NCBI GenBank assembly: GCA_022575985.1
Contig: JAKSXM010000231.1
Location: 24,528,501-24,592,500 of the forward strand
Direction: 5' to 3'
Source: Anagrus nilaparvatae
Taxonomy: Eukaryota > Arthropoda > Insecta > Hymenoptera > Mymaridae
Length of the DNA: 64,000 nucleotides
Shown here: one piece after another, positions 13,891-26,780 of the stretch
How positions within the stretch are numbered: the stretch's first letter is position 1
How the letters are laid out: each line of letters starts with the position of its first letter
The notes under the pieces: model-generated
Told to the model about the DNA's origin: nothing
What the model saw: the letters and a program-made list of their open reading frames with translations, nothing else
Databases searched by the model: none
Made by a program: the position numbers and the translations under genes

Positions 13891-14780
13891 TAGTCAAAAA
13901 AAAAAGTGGCCAAAAATCGGCTTCAACGCAATTTCTTATGAAAAAAAATTCTGCTAGATGGAAAATGACCGTTTTTGTGTATGCTAAATGATAGGCACCC
14001 AAAACCAAAAAAAATTTGTTTTTAAATTTCCAGCTGCAGAATTAAAAAAAAATCTATTTTTTACCATAAAAAGTAAAATAATTATAGTTTTTAAATAACA
14101 AAAAAAAAATTTTTTAGGTACAGCTCTGTATTAAAATATGTACATAAATGATAAATAAAAAAAGTGTATTAACATAGTTATACATGGTTGTATGCAGTAT
14201 AACTTTATGTTATTACGCACCTTTGTGTTAGTCAACATTTGCAATTTAGTCAAAAAATTAAAAAAAAAAAATTAAAAATTTGATTTTTCTATTTTTACTT
14301 ATGTTTTAAACTTAAATAAAGTATAAAAAATATAAATTATATAAAAACATAAAAAAAATACTTTATTTAAGTTTAAAATTCAAGTAAAAATAGAAAAATC
14401 AAATTTTTATGTATTAAAAAATCAAATATGTAGTATACAGTTTCAAATGGCCCCTGTAATGTCTGAATGGCCATTAAAAATTTTTTATATATTTTTTTTT
14501 ATTTTATAAAACTGTAACGATGCTCTTTGCGTTTTTCTTATTAATATACTATGTCTAATAATATTTAGGTTCCATGGATATCAATAAATATTAATGCATT
14601 ACTATATAGTATATATTGTAACTAGTTACTATACCATGCCTCTTTCAGCGTTCTTTAGTAACGAGTTACAATCGATATTTTTTGTAACAATATCTTCATG
14701 TGTATTGCATTTACGACCATGACTAATAAGTATAATACTTGAAAAAAGAAAAAAATTTATTTGTTACTCTTATTTTTAAA
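13891..14780. other. AT-rich spacer with a 140-bp palindrome and an LTR-like start
   Basis: 14268-14408 is an imperfect palindrome: ATTTGATTTTTCTATTTTTA on the left, and the reverse complement TAAAAATAGAAAAATCAAAT on the right. At 14451, TGTAATGTCTGAATGGCCAT starts a segment that resembles the one at 20096, possibly an LTR start. No genes seen. Confidence 0.45.
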
Positions 14781-15351
14781 AAATGATAACGTATTGATCG
14801 AGATTAGAGGAAAAACAGAAGGGCAAACAGCTCTTTTTGAGGAAGTCAAGGCAACAATGGGGGAGAACGTGAACGTCGCATGTTTGACACCACATCGAAA
14901 CCTCCAGTTTCGGGACATTGCCTTACCATGAAAGAGGAAGTAGAGGCAGCCCTGAAAACTGTACTGAAGGAAACTGGACCAATCCAGGTAGAGCTATCTC
15001 AGCCTAATATGCGAGAGCAAAGATTAGCCATAGTAGAGATGGATGAAAAGGCTGCTTTTAGGCTGGTCAAGAAAGGAAGCATTAACCTAGGTCTGTGTAA
15101 CTGCAGAGTAAGACTGCAGGAAACTCCACTGATATGCTTCAGATGTTTAGCTTATGGACACATAGCTAAAAATTGCAAGGGACCTGACCGAAGCAAAATT
15201 GCTTTAAATGTGGTATAGGAAACCACAAGGCAGATAAATGTACAGGAAAGCTGCAATGCTTCCTCTGCAAAGCTGCCAAAATGAAGGGAAAAGAACTCAA
15301 GCACTTCCCGGGATCTAGGAAGTGCGCTGAGTTCAAAAACGCGACCACAAA
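14780..15351 (+). pseudogene. R1-like LINE ORF1 (gag-like) remnant
   Basis: Frames read IEIRGKTEGQTALFEEVKAT, shift at about 14880, then a 112-codon stretch ending with a CCHC zinc knuckle CFRCLAYGHIAKNC. After a stop, a second knuckle follows in another frame (CFKCGIGNHKADKC) and then a third partial one. Three knuckles at the end of ORF1 just before an endonuclease-RT ORF fit the R1/I group of non-LTR retrotransposons. The N-terminus of ORF1 is missing, so the copy is probably 5' truncated as well as frameshifted. Confidence 0.75.
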
Positions 15352-17860
15352 ATGTTCAAGGTAGTCCAAGGAAACATGCTTAGAAGCTGGATCACAAACC
15401 AGCTTATGTACCAAATTCAGAGGGAGATCAAGGCTGACCTGTGGATCATCAGCGAGCAGTACCCAGCAGCTAATCCAAACCCAACCACCTGGTTTGGGGA
15501 CGAACTTGGAACAGAAGCTATTTGGGTCGCGAATCCTGGAAATGTTCCAGTTGAAGCATCAGGAAGGGGCAGGGGCTTTGCGTGGATCAAAAGCAAAGCC
15601 ATAAAGTACGTGAGTTGTTACCTAACTCCAACAGGACCTATACAGAACTATTATACGAAGTTGGCAGACATAGAGGACTTCGAGAGAGAAGCGGGCAGCA
15701 ATTTAATTGTTGCAGGAGATTTTAACGCTAAAGCTGTTAACTGGGGTATGCCCTATACCTACTCAAAGGGAGTAGTGACACTAGAAATGGTATCACAGCT
15801 GGGCCTCGCTGTTCTAAAGACCACAAGTAAGACCACAACCTTCAGAAGGCCCAACTACGCTGAAACAATAATATACGCGTCCTTCGCATCCGAAGACCTG
15901 GGTAATTGGGTCAATAATTGGCACGTTATGGAAGTCTTTACTGCGAGCGACCACCAATATATTTTGTTCGAAATTCAGCATGAGAGGCAGCCCCCTGGAG
16001 AGGCATATAGGCCAAAACCAAGAGGCTGGAACCTTAATAAGCTGAACAAAGAACGATTTATACGAGTTTTAATGACGGGAAAAAGGGCAATTCTAATGAA
16101 ACTCCGCAAAGTAGGAAGTAAGGAAGACGCGGAGAAAGTAGTATCAGAAGTAATGATGCTGCTTAAAAAAGCATGTAACGCTTCCATGCCTTCCATGACG
16201 AGAATAGTCCAAGAGGAGGATATTAGTGTAAACGACGTCCCAGACTTCACGCAAGAAGAGCTGTTCGCTGCCGTGGACTCTCTCAGAAATAAGAAAGCCC
16301 CTGGCCCAGACGGCATACCAGCCGAGATCATAAGAAATGCCGCACATGAGTGTCCGTCATTGATGTTCATGATGCACAACACGTGCCTACCAGCTGGAGT
16401 CTTCAGTAGGCGATATAAAAAGGCACTACTGGTCCTTATCAGTAAAGGAAAGGAAGATCCCACACTCCTGCCCTACTGGCGACCTTAAGGACTATTGGAT
16501 ACAGCAGTAAAGAGCTTCAAAAAAATGCTACAACCGCGTATTTTAAATGCAGTAAAAGCAGCAGGGGATTTATCTCCTCGGCAATACGGGTTTAGACGGG
16601 TCCACGATCGGGGCTGTGAAGGAGGTCGTCGACGCGATAACGGGGGCCCAAATGGGTAATCATTATTCTCGTAAAATTACTCTTTTGGTTACCCTTGACG
16701 TCAAGAACGCATTCAACTCGGCAAAGAAGACAAAGTTCCTGCAAGGACTAAATGACTTTGCAGTACCGAAATATTTGATGCGGGTAATGAAGAGCTACCT
16801 AAACGACAGAGTACTATTTTACGAGACTCTTCAAGGGAAGAAGAGTAGGAAAGTGACAGCTGGTGCAGCTCAGGGCTCCATACTGGGACCTGACCTATGG
16901 AACATCTCTTATGATGGTATCCTGAGACTAGAGCTGGCAGATGGCTGCTTTATGATAGGCTACGCGGATAATATTGCCCTCGTGATTATAGCAAGGAACA
17001 TGCAACAAGCTTAGGACAGCTTGAGCGTCTGCATGTTAAAGACAAGCGCATGGATGGAAGAGCACGGTTTAAGTCTGACAGCCGCTAAGACAGAGATCGT
17101 GATGTTCACAGGGAAGCAAATCAATACCGTCATTCCAATACGGGTCGATGAGGATACCATTATAGAGACGAAAAGGTTCGTCAATTATCTTGGAATAGTT
17201 CTGGATACGAAGCGGACCTATTTCGAGCATATTTCTCAAAGGGTCAAAAGGCAGGTACCACGACAATGGCCCTGAGCAGGCTGATGTGAATGGTCCTTAG
17301 CCCAACAAAAGAAAGCTGCTAATGTCCGTAACTCACTCCATATTATTGTACGGAGCGGAGATTTGGGGTGAGGCACTGGAAAAGGATATCTATGCGAAAG
17401 GCATGATAAGAGTTCAGAGGCAGGGTGCTCTGAGGGTTTCTTGCGCATACAGGGCTGTCTCGGAAGCAGCAGTTCTTGTTATTGTCGGAATTATTCCAAT
17501 TCAGCTTCTTGCCAAAGAGCGCAAGCTTATAAAAATGAGTGAGATCTAGAATATATTAAAGCGGATGTTAGGAAATCTACAATGTTGGAGTGGCAAAGGC
17601 TCTTGGCAGACCGCGCGGACAGTGCATGGACCAGGCGCCTCATAAAAGAGGTCGCACCCTGGACTCAGAGGGGGCACGGAGAGGTAAACTACTTTTTGAC
17701 ACAGTTCCTCAGTGGCCATGGGCTTTTCCAGTCTTATCTTTTCAAAATGAGAAAGGTCGTGAGCCCTGAATTTTGTCCCGACAAATTAGACGACGCGCGT
17801 CACACTTTCTTTGAGAGTGACCGCTGGATAACGAAGAAGGAGGGCGCTGGAGGCAGAGAT
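15352..17860 (+). pseudogene. R1-like LINE ORF2: APE endonuclease and reverse transcriptase, broken
   Basis: The first 378-codon frame carries an apurinic-type endonuclease (VAGDFNAKAVNW about residues 120-132; SDHQYILFEIQ about 200-210) and the start of the RT domain (KKAPGPDGIPAEII). The segment between endonuclease and RT looks too short for the family, so an internal in-frame deletion near 16200 is likely. Frame breaks follow at about 16489 and 16600. The RT core continues at 16616-17014 (LVTLDVKNAFNSA, AAQGSILGP) with the catalytic YADD changed to YADN, then a stop. C-terminal pieces follow in other frames at 17021-17275, 17322-17549 (LLYGAEIWGEAL) and 17582-17830, where one Cys of the usual terminal zinc motif is missing. 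Confidence 0.85.
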
Positions 17861-17954
17861 GGAGATGGAGGAAGTCACACCCGATTAGGAGTGGTCAAAA
17901 TAGACGGTTCTTGCACGCGGCACCAATGGGGGGATAATGGAGGACGTACAAGGA

Positions 17955-18036
17955 TATTTATTTATTTATTTATTTATTTATATATTTATATATTTATTTA
18001 TTTATTTATATATTTATATATTTATTTATTTATAAA
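17955..18036 (+). repeat. (ATTT/ATAT)n microsatellite at LINE 3' end
   Basis: About 80 bp of ATTTATTT and ATATATTTAT repeats directly after the LINE coding remnant. Simple-repeat tails are common at 3' ends of R1/I-group elements; the second R1-like fragment (52340-53560) also ends in a tandem repeat. Confidence 0.8.
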
Positions 18037-18039
18037 CCT

Positions 18040-18564
18040 ATGTATATTACGTCGGAGCGTCGGGGGGGATTACAGCTACTAAATTTAAAAGACAACTAAA
18101 AAATAAAACATCGGGGGGTATTTTATAGTTTTTTTGGTCGATAAAAACGATGGAATCATTTATTTTGAATTATTTTTTTAAGGCAAAAAGTTATGATCTA
18201 ATTTCGGTCTTAAAAATATCAAAAATTGGACAGTTTTTGGCGTCAAAAACATGCTGCGGACTAAAAAATGTTTAGAAATTATTTTACAGGGGTATTTCGA
18301 ATGATCATTGGGTCACTAAAAACGATGAAATCGGTTATTTTCATTTATACTTTACAGATTCAGAGTTATGCGCCAAATATTGTAGCTTGATTTCCCAAAT
18401 ATAGCTTTTTTTGAGTTAAATGACTGTCAAGCGTACAGAGAACTCTTTTGAGCCTCTAGAAAGGTATGTTATCATAGTTTTGTATTTTTTTTCAACACCG
18501 ATGCATTGATAAACGTCACTGTTTGTTTTATCAACGTAGCAAATACTCAAATTGACCATATCGA
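18040..18564. other. spacer with degenerate duplicated unit
   Basis: Two weakly similar segments each contain GGGGTATTT, a CGAT-AAAACGATG/AAATC block and TTATT-T-ATTTT-A (about 18112-18260 and 18290-18420). No gene seen. Confidence 0.4.
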
Positions 18565-19150
18565 AAAAGATGTAAAGGAATAATTCGAAAAAATTATATA
18601 CATCGTGCCCACGAACAAATGTAGGGTCAACTTTTGAAAGAGATGGAACTTATAAACAAAAAAGTAAATTGGTGAATCGCGATATTTTTATGTGCCCTTT
18701 CGATTTGTGATATTCAAAATTGAATGAATTTTCTGTATTTTTCAAATAACATCAATTTTTGCGAAAATTATTTGAAAGTCCGATGGAAAACGAAGTATTT
18801 ATTGAAAAATCTTAATTTGAAAATCCAAATTTTATTAAAATTTTTAAAAACGGTCATTTTTTAAGACCGCGTTATCCAAGATGACAGCATAACTAAAATG
18901 AAAGGTAAGGTTAGGCACGTTTTTATTTTTTTATATATATAACCTTGCTTAAAAAGAATTATATATCTTTTAAAGCGTGTTTTTATTTTATTAAATAGTA
19001 TTGTGATTTGTGACAGCAATCTGAAAGTCATATTCTAAAATTTAATTTAAAATTTAATTTTAATATTAATATGTATATTTTAGTGAACAAGTATCGAGTC
19101 ACAAACAGGTCTGGCCACAACGTGTATATAATTTTTTTTTTCTGGTACGT
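18565..19150. repeat. Dispersed repeat, copy 2 (with 12534-13185)
   Basis: Same family and orientation as 12534-13185; it lacks a short segment after AAGTCCGAT that copy 1 has. See copy 1 for shared blocks. Confidence 0.65.
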
Positions 19151-19259
19151 TTTTTTTATTTCTAGTTTCGGGTGAAAAGATTTTGTATTTAAAGTTTCTG
19201 ATTGGTGTCCTTAACAAAAAAATTTATAACCAGTTTGTGTAACTACACAACCAACGAGC

Positions 19260-19640
19260 ATGGAACATGTTTACTCATAATAGTAATAAATCCAAAAACC
19301 AAAATTACAATAAATCCTGAAATATATACTATCCTAAGTCCATAAACGTAAAGTATTCTAAGTTGTTGTTGTTATCAGGGCCTGATCAGGTCCTGACTCA
19401 CAATTCTGACTTCAATTCTAAGTCCCTAAATCGCAAATATTCTAAGTCCATATCACCCCCTCCCTAAAAACGTCAATTTTTCACCCCTCCTAAAAACGTC
19501 AATGTTGTACCCCCCTCCTAAAAACATCAATTTTTCACCCCTTCTAAAAACGTCACTTTTTCACCCCCCCCCCCCCCCCGCCGAGCCAAACTTTTTCAAA
19601 TACCCCATCCAATGAACATGTTCCATGTTAATAACCACGT
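19260..19640. repeat. Dispersed repeat with C-rich tandem core
   Basis: Contains four imperfect ~27-bp copies of CACCCCTCCTAAAAACGTCA at 19450-19570 followed by a run of C, and ends ATCCAATGAACATGTTCCAT. An inverted relative lies at 40316-40640 (GGAACATGTTC, then G-rich GAAAAAGTGAAGTTTTCAGG). No coding capacity. Confidence 0.55.
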
Positions 19641-19679
19641 AGACGCAGTACCTACTACTTCCTTAACTTAAAGAGTTAG

Positions 19680-19810
19680 CTAGAAAAACTTCGGGATGAA
19701 CCGTCCGAGGGAAAGCTGATATCCTGGAGGCATAATTTTTAATTTTTCATCCGAAACATTTTTCCGATTTTCAAAGATGGTGGACCAAAAAATATTTCAG
19801 ATTAAGCTTT
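19680..19810 (+). repeat. Single diverged copy of the 61.6-64.0 kb array unit
   Basis: GGGATGAACCGTCC-GAGGGAAAGCTGATATCCTGGAGG followed by CATTTTTCCGATTTTCAAAG and ATGGTGGACCAAAAAA matches, with substitutions, the beginning of the array at 61560 onward (AAGCTGATATCCTGGAGG, then TTTTCCGATTTTCCAAGATG). It shows the same family is dispersed in the genome. Confidence 0.6.
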
Positions 19811-20095
19811 TCAAATTGAAATTCTTAATTAATTTCAATTAAAATTTAGATTTTTGGTAAATTTTGCAATAAATTGTTAATAAAAAATAATTGACAACGA
19901 ATTTTGTAAAATAGACCCCGGATTCGTGTTTAGCAGGTCAAAAAACATAAATATCACCCATTTTTCCCATTGAGCTCTTATGGCATTAAGTAGCATGGCT
20001 GGCGACAGGACTATTTAATAGTCATTAAGACTTAACTGTTTAAACTGCACAAGCATATTTTTTGTAAGCTTATGCAATATTTTAAAGGGGGGGGG

Positions 20096-20500
20096 TGTAA
20101 TGTCCGAATGTCCATTAAATATTTTTCATGTATTTTTTTTATTTTATAAAGCTAAGGCTCTATAATATTTTTTTTAATGCTTAAAACTCTGCACAAAACT
20201 TTTTTATTCTATTCTCAAAGCCTTTCGCGGTATCAAAATTTATCGTTCATGGAATCAAAAATGATTAATGGACTAGATTATAATAAGACCTCAGCCGCGG
20301 GGTTCACTCAGTTCAGTGTTATTCTACAACTCTATTCTTTTGTTTATTCGTTTTGTTCAAAGTTATTCTAAGTTTTATCAAATTTCATTCTTTTTGAAAT
20401 TCAATTCAGTAAATAAATTAAAGGTAAATAATTTAGACATTAATTCTTTCATTATTTTAATTTTTCTAAATAATTTTCCTATTTCTTTAATTTCTATTCA
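20096..20500 (+). mobile_element. Possible solo LTR or LTR fragment
   Basis: Starts TGTAATGTCCGAATGTCCAT after a G run, shares its first ~60 bp with 14451-14515, and contains a less AT-rich patch GCCGCGGGGTTCACTCAGTT followed by an initiator-like TCAGTGTTATT. The end is not defined and no target duplication was found. Confidence 0.3.
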
Positions 20501-20603
20501 ATAATCTAAAAAAGATTGAATAAATTTAAAAAATTTGAATAAATTTGAATAAATTTAAGGTCTTAAGAGCGTTAGGATTTTACCTATCGGCATCCTTGTC
20601 TTA

Positions 20604-21810
20604 GGGGAAGAACGGGTCTTGTGGCGCGGCAGGTATTCTGGCGCACTCTTATTTCTATATGAGGAAGAATTTTTTTTTTTTTAAATTGTAAGAAATCTTT
20701 AATTTTTTATAAGCTTATTTAACATAATACAAAAAAAATATATTTTATCTATTTATAATTTAGAAATTTGAATTCAAAAATTTAGCATGAATTATTATAA
20801 GAAATCACGTTACAAGACTAAGGATTTAGGTAAAATTATATATGCTAAAGTGTTTTTTTTTTAATTAGTTATAAAATTACAGATAATATTTTGCAATTAA
20901 AAATTTAATTTTCTTATTTAAATAATTTTTTTTTTTTTAAATTTAAAAAAAAAAAAAATCACGAGTTCGGGTATGCTGGCGCACTTGTCGCTGCTTTTGT
21001 GGCGCAGCCTTAAGCATTTGTTGACAAGTCTTTTTAAGCATTTAGTCAAATATCTACTAACATTTATTATTATTAATGTTATTTATTATTTAATTCTTAA
21101 ATACAAAATTATTTTATAATAATAAATAAGTTCTAAAGGTAATTATATTTGCATAATAAGTTTATTATTCATGTGTTATTCGTATTAGTGAAGTAATTTT
21201 TCAATTCTTAAAATTTGAGGTTATACCAATTGTTTATTTTTTTTTGCTCAAATTAAAATCGTTTTATGAATACAAAGTTTACTTTATGTTATTTATTTAA
21301 AATTTTAGATATTTAAAAAATATAAAAATTTTTACTTTTAAATTAATGAATGTATTTTTTTCTGTGTTATATAGATGAGTAAAAAAAAAGGTCTTTGGGA
21401 TAGTAAAGACTTAGCAGTTGCAATAAAAGTTTTAAAAAGTGCTGAAGAAAACATTAAAATATTAAAATATTAAAATATTAATATATAAAATATTAAAACA
21501 TTAAAATATTAAAAAAAATAAAAAGGAAAAAAACAATATAGGTGGCAGTAGATATATGCGCCATTAATCCCGACGGGGTGCGCCATTACACCAACACCTG
21601 CGCCAGTAGACCCTCCAAACCTACTTTTTTTTTATTTAATTATTTCTAAAAAATGGAGTCTTTTTTTTAAATTTAGTAATTATAAATTGATTCCTAAAAC
21701 ATTGAATATTATATTAGTAAAAAAATTTTTTGATAAATAATTTATAATAAATTTTTTGGCTTTATAAACAAAAAATTTTTTTGCTTGCGCCACAAGACCC
21801 GCTCTTCCCC
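20604..21810 (+). mobile_element. TA-flanked DNA transposon remnant (pogo/Tc1-mariner-like), internally deleted
   Basis: 1207-bp element with terminal inverted repeats GGGGAAGAACGGGTCTTGTG on the left and CACAAGACCCGCTCTTCCCC on the right, flanked by TA on both sides (20602-20603 and 21811-21812). TA duplication fits the IS630-Tc1-mariner superfamily. The only coding remnant is the short ORF at 21375-21473. The interior is otherwise AT-rich with subterminal copies of TGGCGC-type motifs (GTGGCGCAGCC near 21000, GCGCCATTA near 21560-21590). Confidence 0.7.
21375..21473 (+). pseudogene. N-terminal fragment of a pogo-like transposase
   Basis: A 32-codon frame reading MSKKKGLWDSKDLAVAIKVL, then a short Lys/Glu-rich tail, then stop. 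The K-x-x-W-x-x-x-x-L-x-x-A-I pattern is how Psq/HTH DNA-binding domains of pogo-type transposases begin. The helix-turn-helix, DDE domain and rest are absent, replaced by ATTAAAAT simple sequence. Recognition rests on a short motif. Confidence 0.5.
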
Positions 21811-22165
21811 TACTCATGTAAAGAAATACGGATTGCAACTTTAAATAAATAAAAAAATTTTTTCAATAATACTTAATTATTACTATTTAAAGCTTAAAAA
21901 TGAATTTTATTAACTTAATTTTGGCATTAAATAAATTGTTTATTATTTAAACAATATTATTTAATTATTTATAAAGAAAATAAATAAATAAAAAAATAAA
22001 ATAAATGACTCTACCTCAATAGCAGAATAAACTTTAATTTTTTATACATTTTTTTAAGTAAAACCATAAAAAATGACGGTCGATTGTAAATTTTAAGGTC
22101 TCTTTTTATTTATTAGGACTTTATTTATCAACTCATAAAAAAAATATTTAAGTTTAGTATTTTAA

Positions 22166-22845
22166 GGTTGAATCAGGTGGATAGAAATAGCATTTTTTGA
22201 GTAAAAATTTCTGGAGATTGAAACTTCTGGAATGTTTAAAAATTTTAGCCATTGATCATGTTATGTATCCCTTAAAATTAAAAAGATAATTTTGAAAATT
22301 TATTGACTATTGACGGAGATATTAGCGCTTGAAATTTCATTAATTTTTGAGGTACTGAATTAATCAAGACTTTTTTATAAATAATCTGATTTTAAAAATC
22401 TTTGAATATAATATTTAGGACATTATTTAGCATCGATTCACTAAAAAAAATCTCAATTATTAACAATAATGTTAAATATATTTCAAGTTTTTTGATTTTT
22501 GGCCTAACCTAAACTTTTCAAAAAATCAATTTATTCGCGGTGAAATGTAGAAAATCAAAATTTTTTTTAGTGAATCGATGCTAAATAATGTACTAAATAT
22601 TATATTCAAAGATTTTTAAAATCAGATTATTTATAAAAAAATCTTGATTAATTCAGTACCTCAAAAATTAATGAAATTTCAAGCGCTAATATCTCCGTCA
22701 ATAGTCAATAAATTTTCAAAATTATCTTTCTAATTTTAAGGGATACATAACATGATCAATGGCTAAAAATTTTAAACATTCCAGAAGTTCAACCCTCCAG
22801 AAATTTTTACTCAAAAAATGCTATTTCTATCCACCTGATTCAACC
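22166..22845. mobile_element. Palindromic MITE flanked by TTAA
   Basis: 680-bp near-perfect palindrome with arms of about 300 bp: left GGTTGAATCAGGTGGATAGA, right TCTATCCACCTGATTCAACC, flanked by TTAA (22162-22165 and 22846-22849). TTAA is the piggyBac target site, but the termini do not show a typical piggyBac end, so family is uncertain. A fragment of the same left end occurs at 24086-24120. No coding region. Confidence 0.75.
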
Positions 22846-22849
22846 TTAA

Positions 22850-23597
<748 letters not shown>

Positions 23598-23614
23598 TCA
23601 ATATAAAATTTTTA

Positions 23615-24439
<825 letters not shown>

Positions 24440-24512
24440 TTACTAGTATTGAACCCGGGACCAAGGTTTCCAAAGCAGTGACATTATCCATTCTGCTAAC
24501 ATGACACTTGGA
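24440..24512 (-). other. tRNA-like sequence (pseudogene or SINE head)
   Basis: On the minus strand an A-box-like GTTAGCAGAATGG (24500-24488) and a B-box-like GGTTCAATAC (24455-24446), preceded by CCCGGG, are spaced as in a tRNA. The stems are not convincing throughout, so it is a tRNA pseudogene or tRNA-derived repeat. Confidence 0.4.
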
Positions 24513-24531
24513 TTTAATAAAAAAATCTTAA

Positions 24532-24757
24532 GGCAGCTTCTACAATAGCCACATACACAAATATATAAGTACCTATGGATAGACATATTTGTGTATGGCC
24601 AACCTTCAGATAACTGCGCCCTCTATTTTTCTACATTAATTATTGTAGACTTTTTACCTGCTGGTAAGGCAGATTTTAATATTAGGTTGGCCATACACAT
24701 ATATGTCTATCCATAGGCACTTCCATATTTGTGTATGTGGCTATTGTAGAAAGCGCC
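24532..24757. mobile_element. PIF/Harbinger-type MITE (TAA target duplication)
   Basis: 226-bp element with ~70-bp inverted repeats (left GGCAGCTTCTACAATAGCCA, right TGGCTATTGTAGAAAGCGCC) and TAA on both sides (24529-24531, 24758-24760). A 3-bp TWA duplication and GG...CC ends fit Tourist-like MITEs. No coding capacity. Confidence 0.75.
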
Positions 24758-25149
24758 TAAGTACTATATGTTACAGATAATAATTTTGGAAATTATATGC
24801 AGAGTAAATTATACATACCCAGCGAAATGCATATTTAAAAATAATAGTTAAATCTATCATAAATAATTTTTAGGAAGTCCGATTTCTTTATTATAATAAT
24901 AATGAATAATAATATAAGCAAAAGTAAATTATGCATACCCGCAGTGAAATTTATATTTAAAAATAATACTTAAAACTAGTATCATTAAAAATGTTTAGGA
25001 AATTCCATTTCTTTATTGAATAATAATATAAACAAAAGCCCGCTGCTGAAGAACATGTGAGAGAAGAGAAGAGCATAAAAGGATAGAAAGAGAAAGAATG
25101 AATAAATATTTTAATATAAAAGAAAAAGCATTGACCTAACTATTAAAAT
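24758..25149. other. intron sequence with a short duplicated segment
   Basis: Two similar segments, TTATGCATACCC-G-GAAATTTATATTT around 24812-24960, followed by TAATAATATAA; otherwise unassigned. No gene seen. Confidence 0.4.
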
Positions 25150-25735
25150 TATCATATTAATGTTGTAGGTTGTTGGTTTATCTAACACTAGGTTGATTCA
25201 ACAAAGATTTAACTGGTTAATTTAACGATTTTAATTTTGCTTGAATCAACAAAGTATTTGTTGGTCTAATGTTTTTATTTGACAATTCAACGTTTAATCT
25301 TTCCATTCAACAAGTTAAAGAACTAATCTTATTTCAGCTACGTAATGCGTTTAGTTTGTCTAATATTTTTTTTATGTGTATTAAGTTGTTTAGTTTGACT
25401 GGTAATATGTGCTTCTTTTGTTCACGATTTTTGATTTAGAATTTTGATAAGATAAATTTTTTCTTGTTTTTAGTAGTGGTAGATTTGTTATTTTATATAT
25501 AGCAAAATCTGTGAGTATTTCTATCTAGTCCTATGCATATTCTTGGATTGATTATGAATTACATGTAGTGTAGTCTGTTAAGTTGATTCTGATTTACATC
25601 TTTTTAAAAGAAGTGCCCTAATTTAAGAATAGATCTAACTAGTTTATATATTTTTATTAAATTATTGGGATTAGCACCCCATTGTATTCCAGTTATAGCT
25701 TTTATTATGTTCAATGTTTTACTAGCATTAAGAAT
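25150..25735 (-). pseudogene. Jockey-type LINE pseudogene, C-terminal part (split by the gypsy insertion)
   Basis: On the minus strand the sequence reads ILNASKTLNIIKAITGIQWG, ANPNNLIKIYKLVRSIL, and after a frame break PRICIGLDRNTHR, which are blocks downstream of the RT core in jockey/CR1-like LINEs. Many stops and shifts are present. The first codons here continue the frame that stops at 36976 across the gypsy element, sharing the GAAT target duplication (25732-25735). Confidence 0.7.
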
Positions 25736-26769
25736 TGTTACGAAGTTTTTGATTATAGTTTTTATTAATTTAATATTTATGATGAGTTATTGACTTTACT
25801 CCGAAATTCTGTATTAATTTTAACTTTGATATTAAATTTCAAGTATTCGTAACTTTAAATCAATTTAATTATTTTGCCTACTTTAGTGCTCGTAACTAAT
25901 GCAGTTACTCGCACACGGGAAGGCTTATTTTTTATTAAATTAGCAAATCTAACTAGAATATATGTAATTGTATATATATGTATATAAATATATATATATA
26001 TATATACGTGATAGGTAAGTATATAGGATAGATTAGTGGTATAGAATAGAGGATAGAAAATAAAGAATACTATTTTGAATTTACTAAAATAACTCTTTGA
26101 AACAAAGTTATTTATTGATAGATACAAATGTAGAAACTTAATAAACTTATTATAAAAATAACTAATATAATAATATAAATATACTTATTATTCATAACTA
26201 ACCGTTTAAACTAATTAGTTTCTGAATTCCAATATAAAATGCAGTGATTTTTAATTAATAACTTTTTTGAGACTTAGTAAAAATACAGGTATATTTTAAC
26301 GAAACGTGATAATGACCTACGGCTAAAATTCCAAAGACAATTGAGAGTGTTTTGACATTTTTGGCTACTATTTATATGATTGACAGATCGACGTGTTAAT
26401 CTTAATTCGTCATGAAAGAGGGGTGCCCCTTGATTAGCAATCTTGTGGCGTCTCTTTTTGTCCTTTCTTAATAATTAATTCTTGGACTTGTAATAAGGCC
26501 AAATTAATTAGCACCTATATTTATTTTATATCCGTTGATAAAACCATGAGACATAAAATTTGTTACTCATCTAATGCGTTAAACAGAGAATTTAACGCTT
26601 TTGCGTTAATTCTATATTAAGCGCCTTTCTCTTTAGTATTTAAATCTAAAATACGTTCAGGCAAGCTTTATCGCATTTGCGTTAACAGTGCCTTTTATCG
26701 CATTTGCGTTAACAGTGTCTGTTAACGCCTTTTCATATTTCGCTGCTGTTACTTTATCTCGCTCTAACA
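25736..26769 (-). repeat. 3' LTR of the gypsy element (1034 bp)
   Basis: Starts TGTTACGAAG and ends CTCTAACA on the plus strand (TG...CA termini). It is the full-length LTR; the 5' LTR lacks about 640 bp of it (roughly 26000-26640). It contains several TTAACGC/GCGTTAA motifs at 26570-26740. Confidence 0.93.
26560..26760. promoter_or_regulatory. GCGTTAA motif cluster in the LTR
   Basis: Within about 190 bp: TGCGTTAAAC, TTTAACGCTTTTGCGTTAAT, two copies of CGCATTTGCGTTAACAGTG 30 bp apart, and TGTTAACGCC. The motif occurs in both orientations, often as TTAACGC-N4-5-GCGTTAA-like pairs. Most of the cluster survives in both LTRs. It could be binding sites for a transcription factor (inference). Confidence 0.55.
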
Positions 26770-26780
26770 CTCCTCTCCTT
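26770..26780 (-). other. Polypurine tract of the gypsy element
   Basis: On the minus strand AAGGAGAGGAG lies immediately before the TGTTAGAGCG start of the 3' LTR. This is the expected plus-strand DNA primer position for an LTR retrotransposon. Confidence 0.85.
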
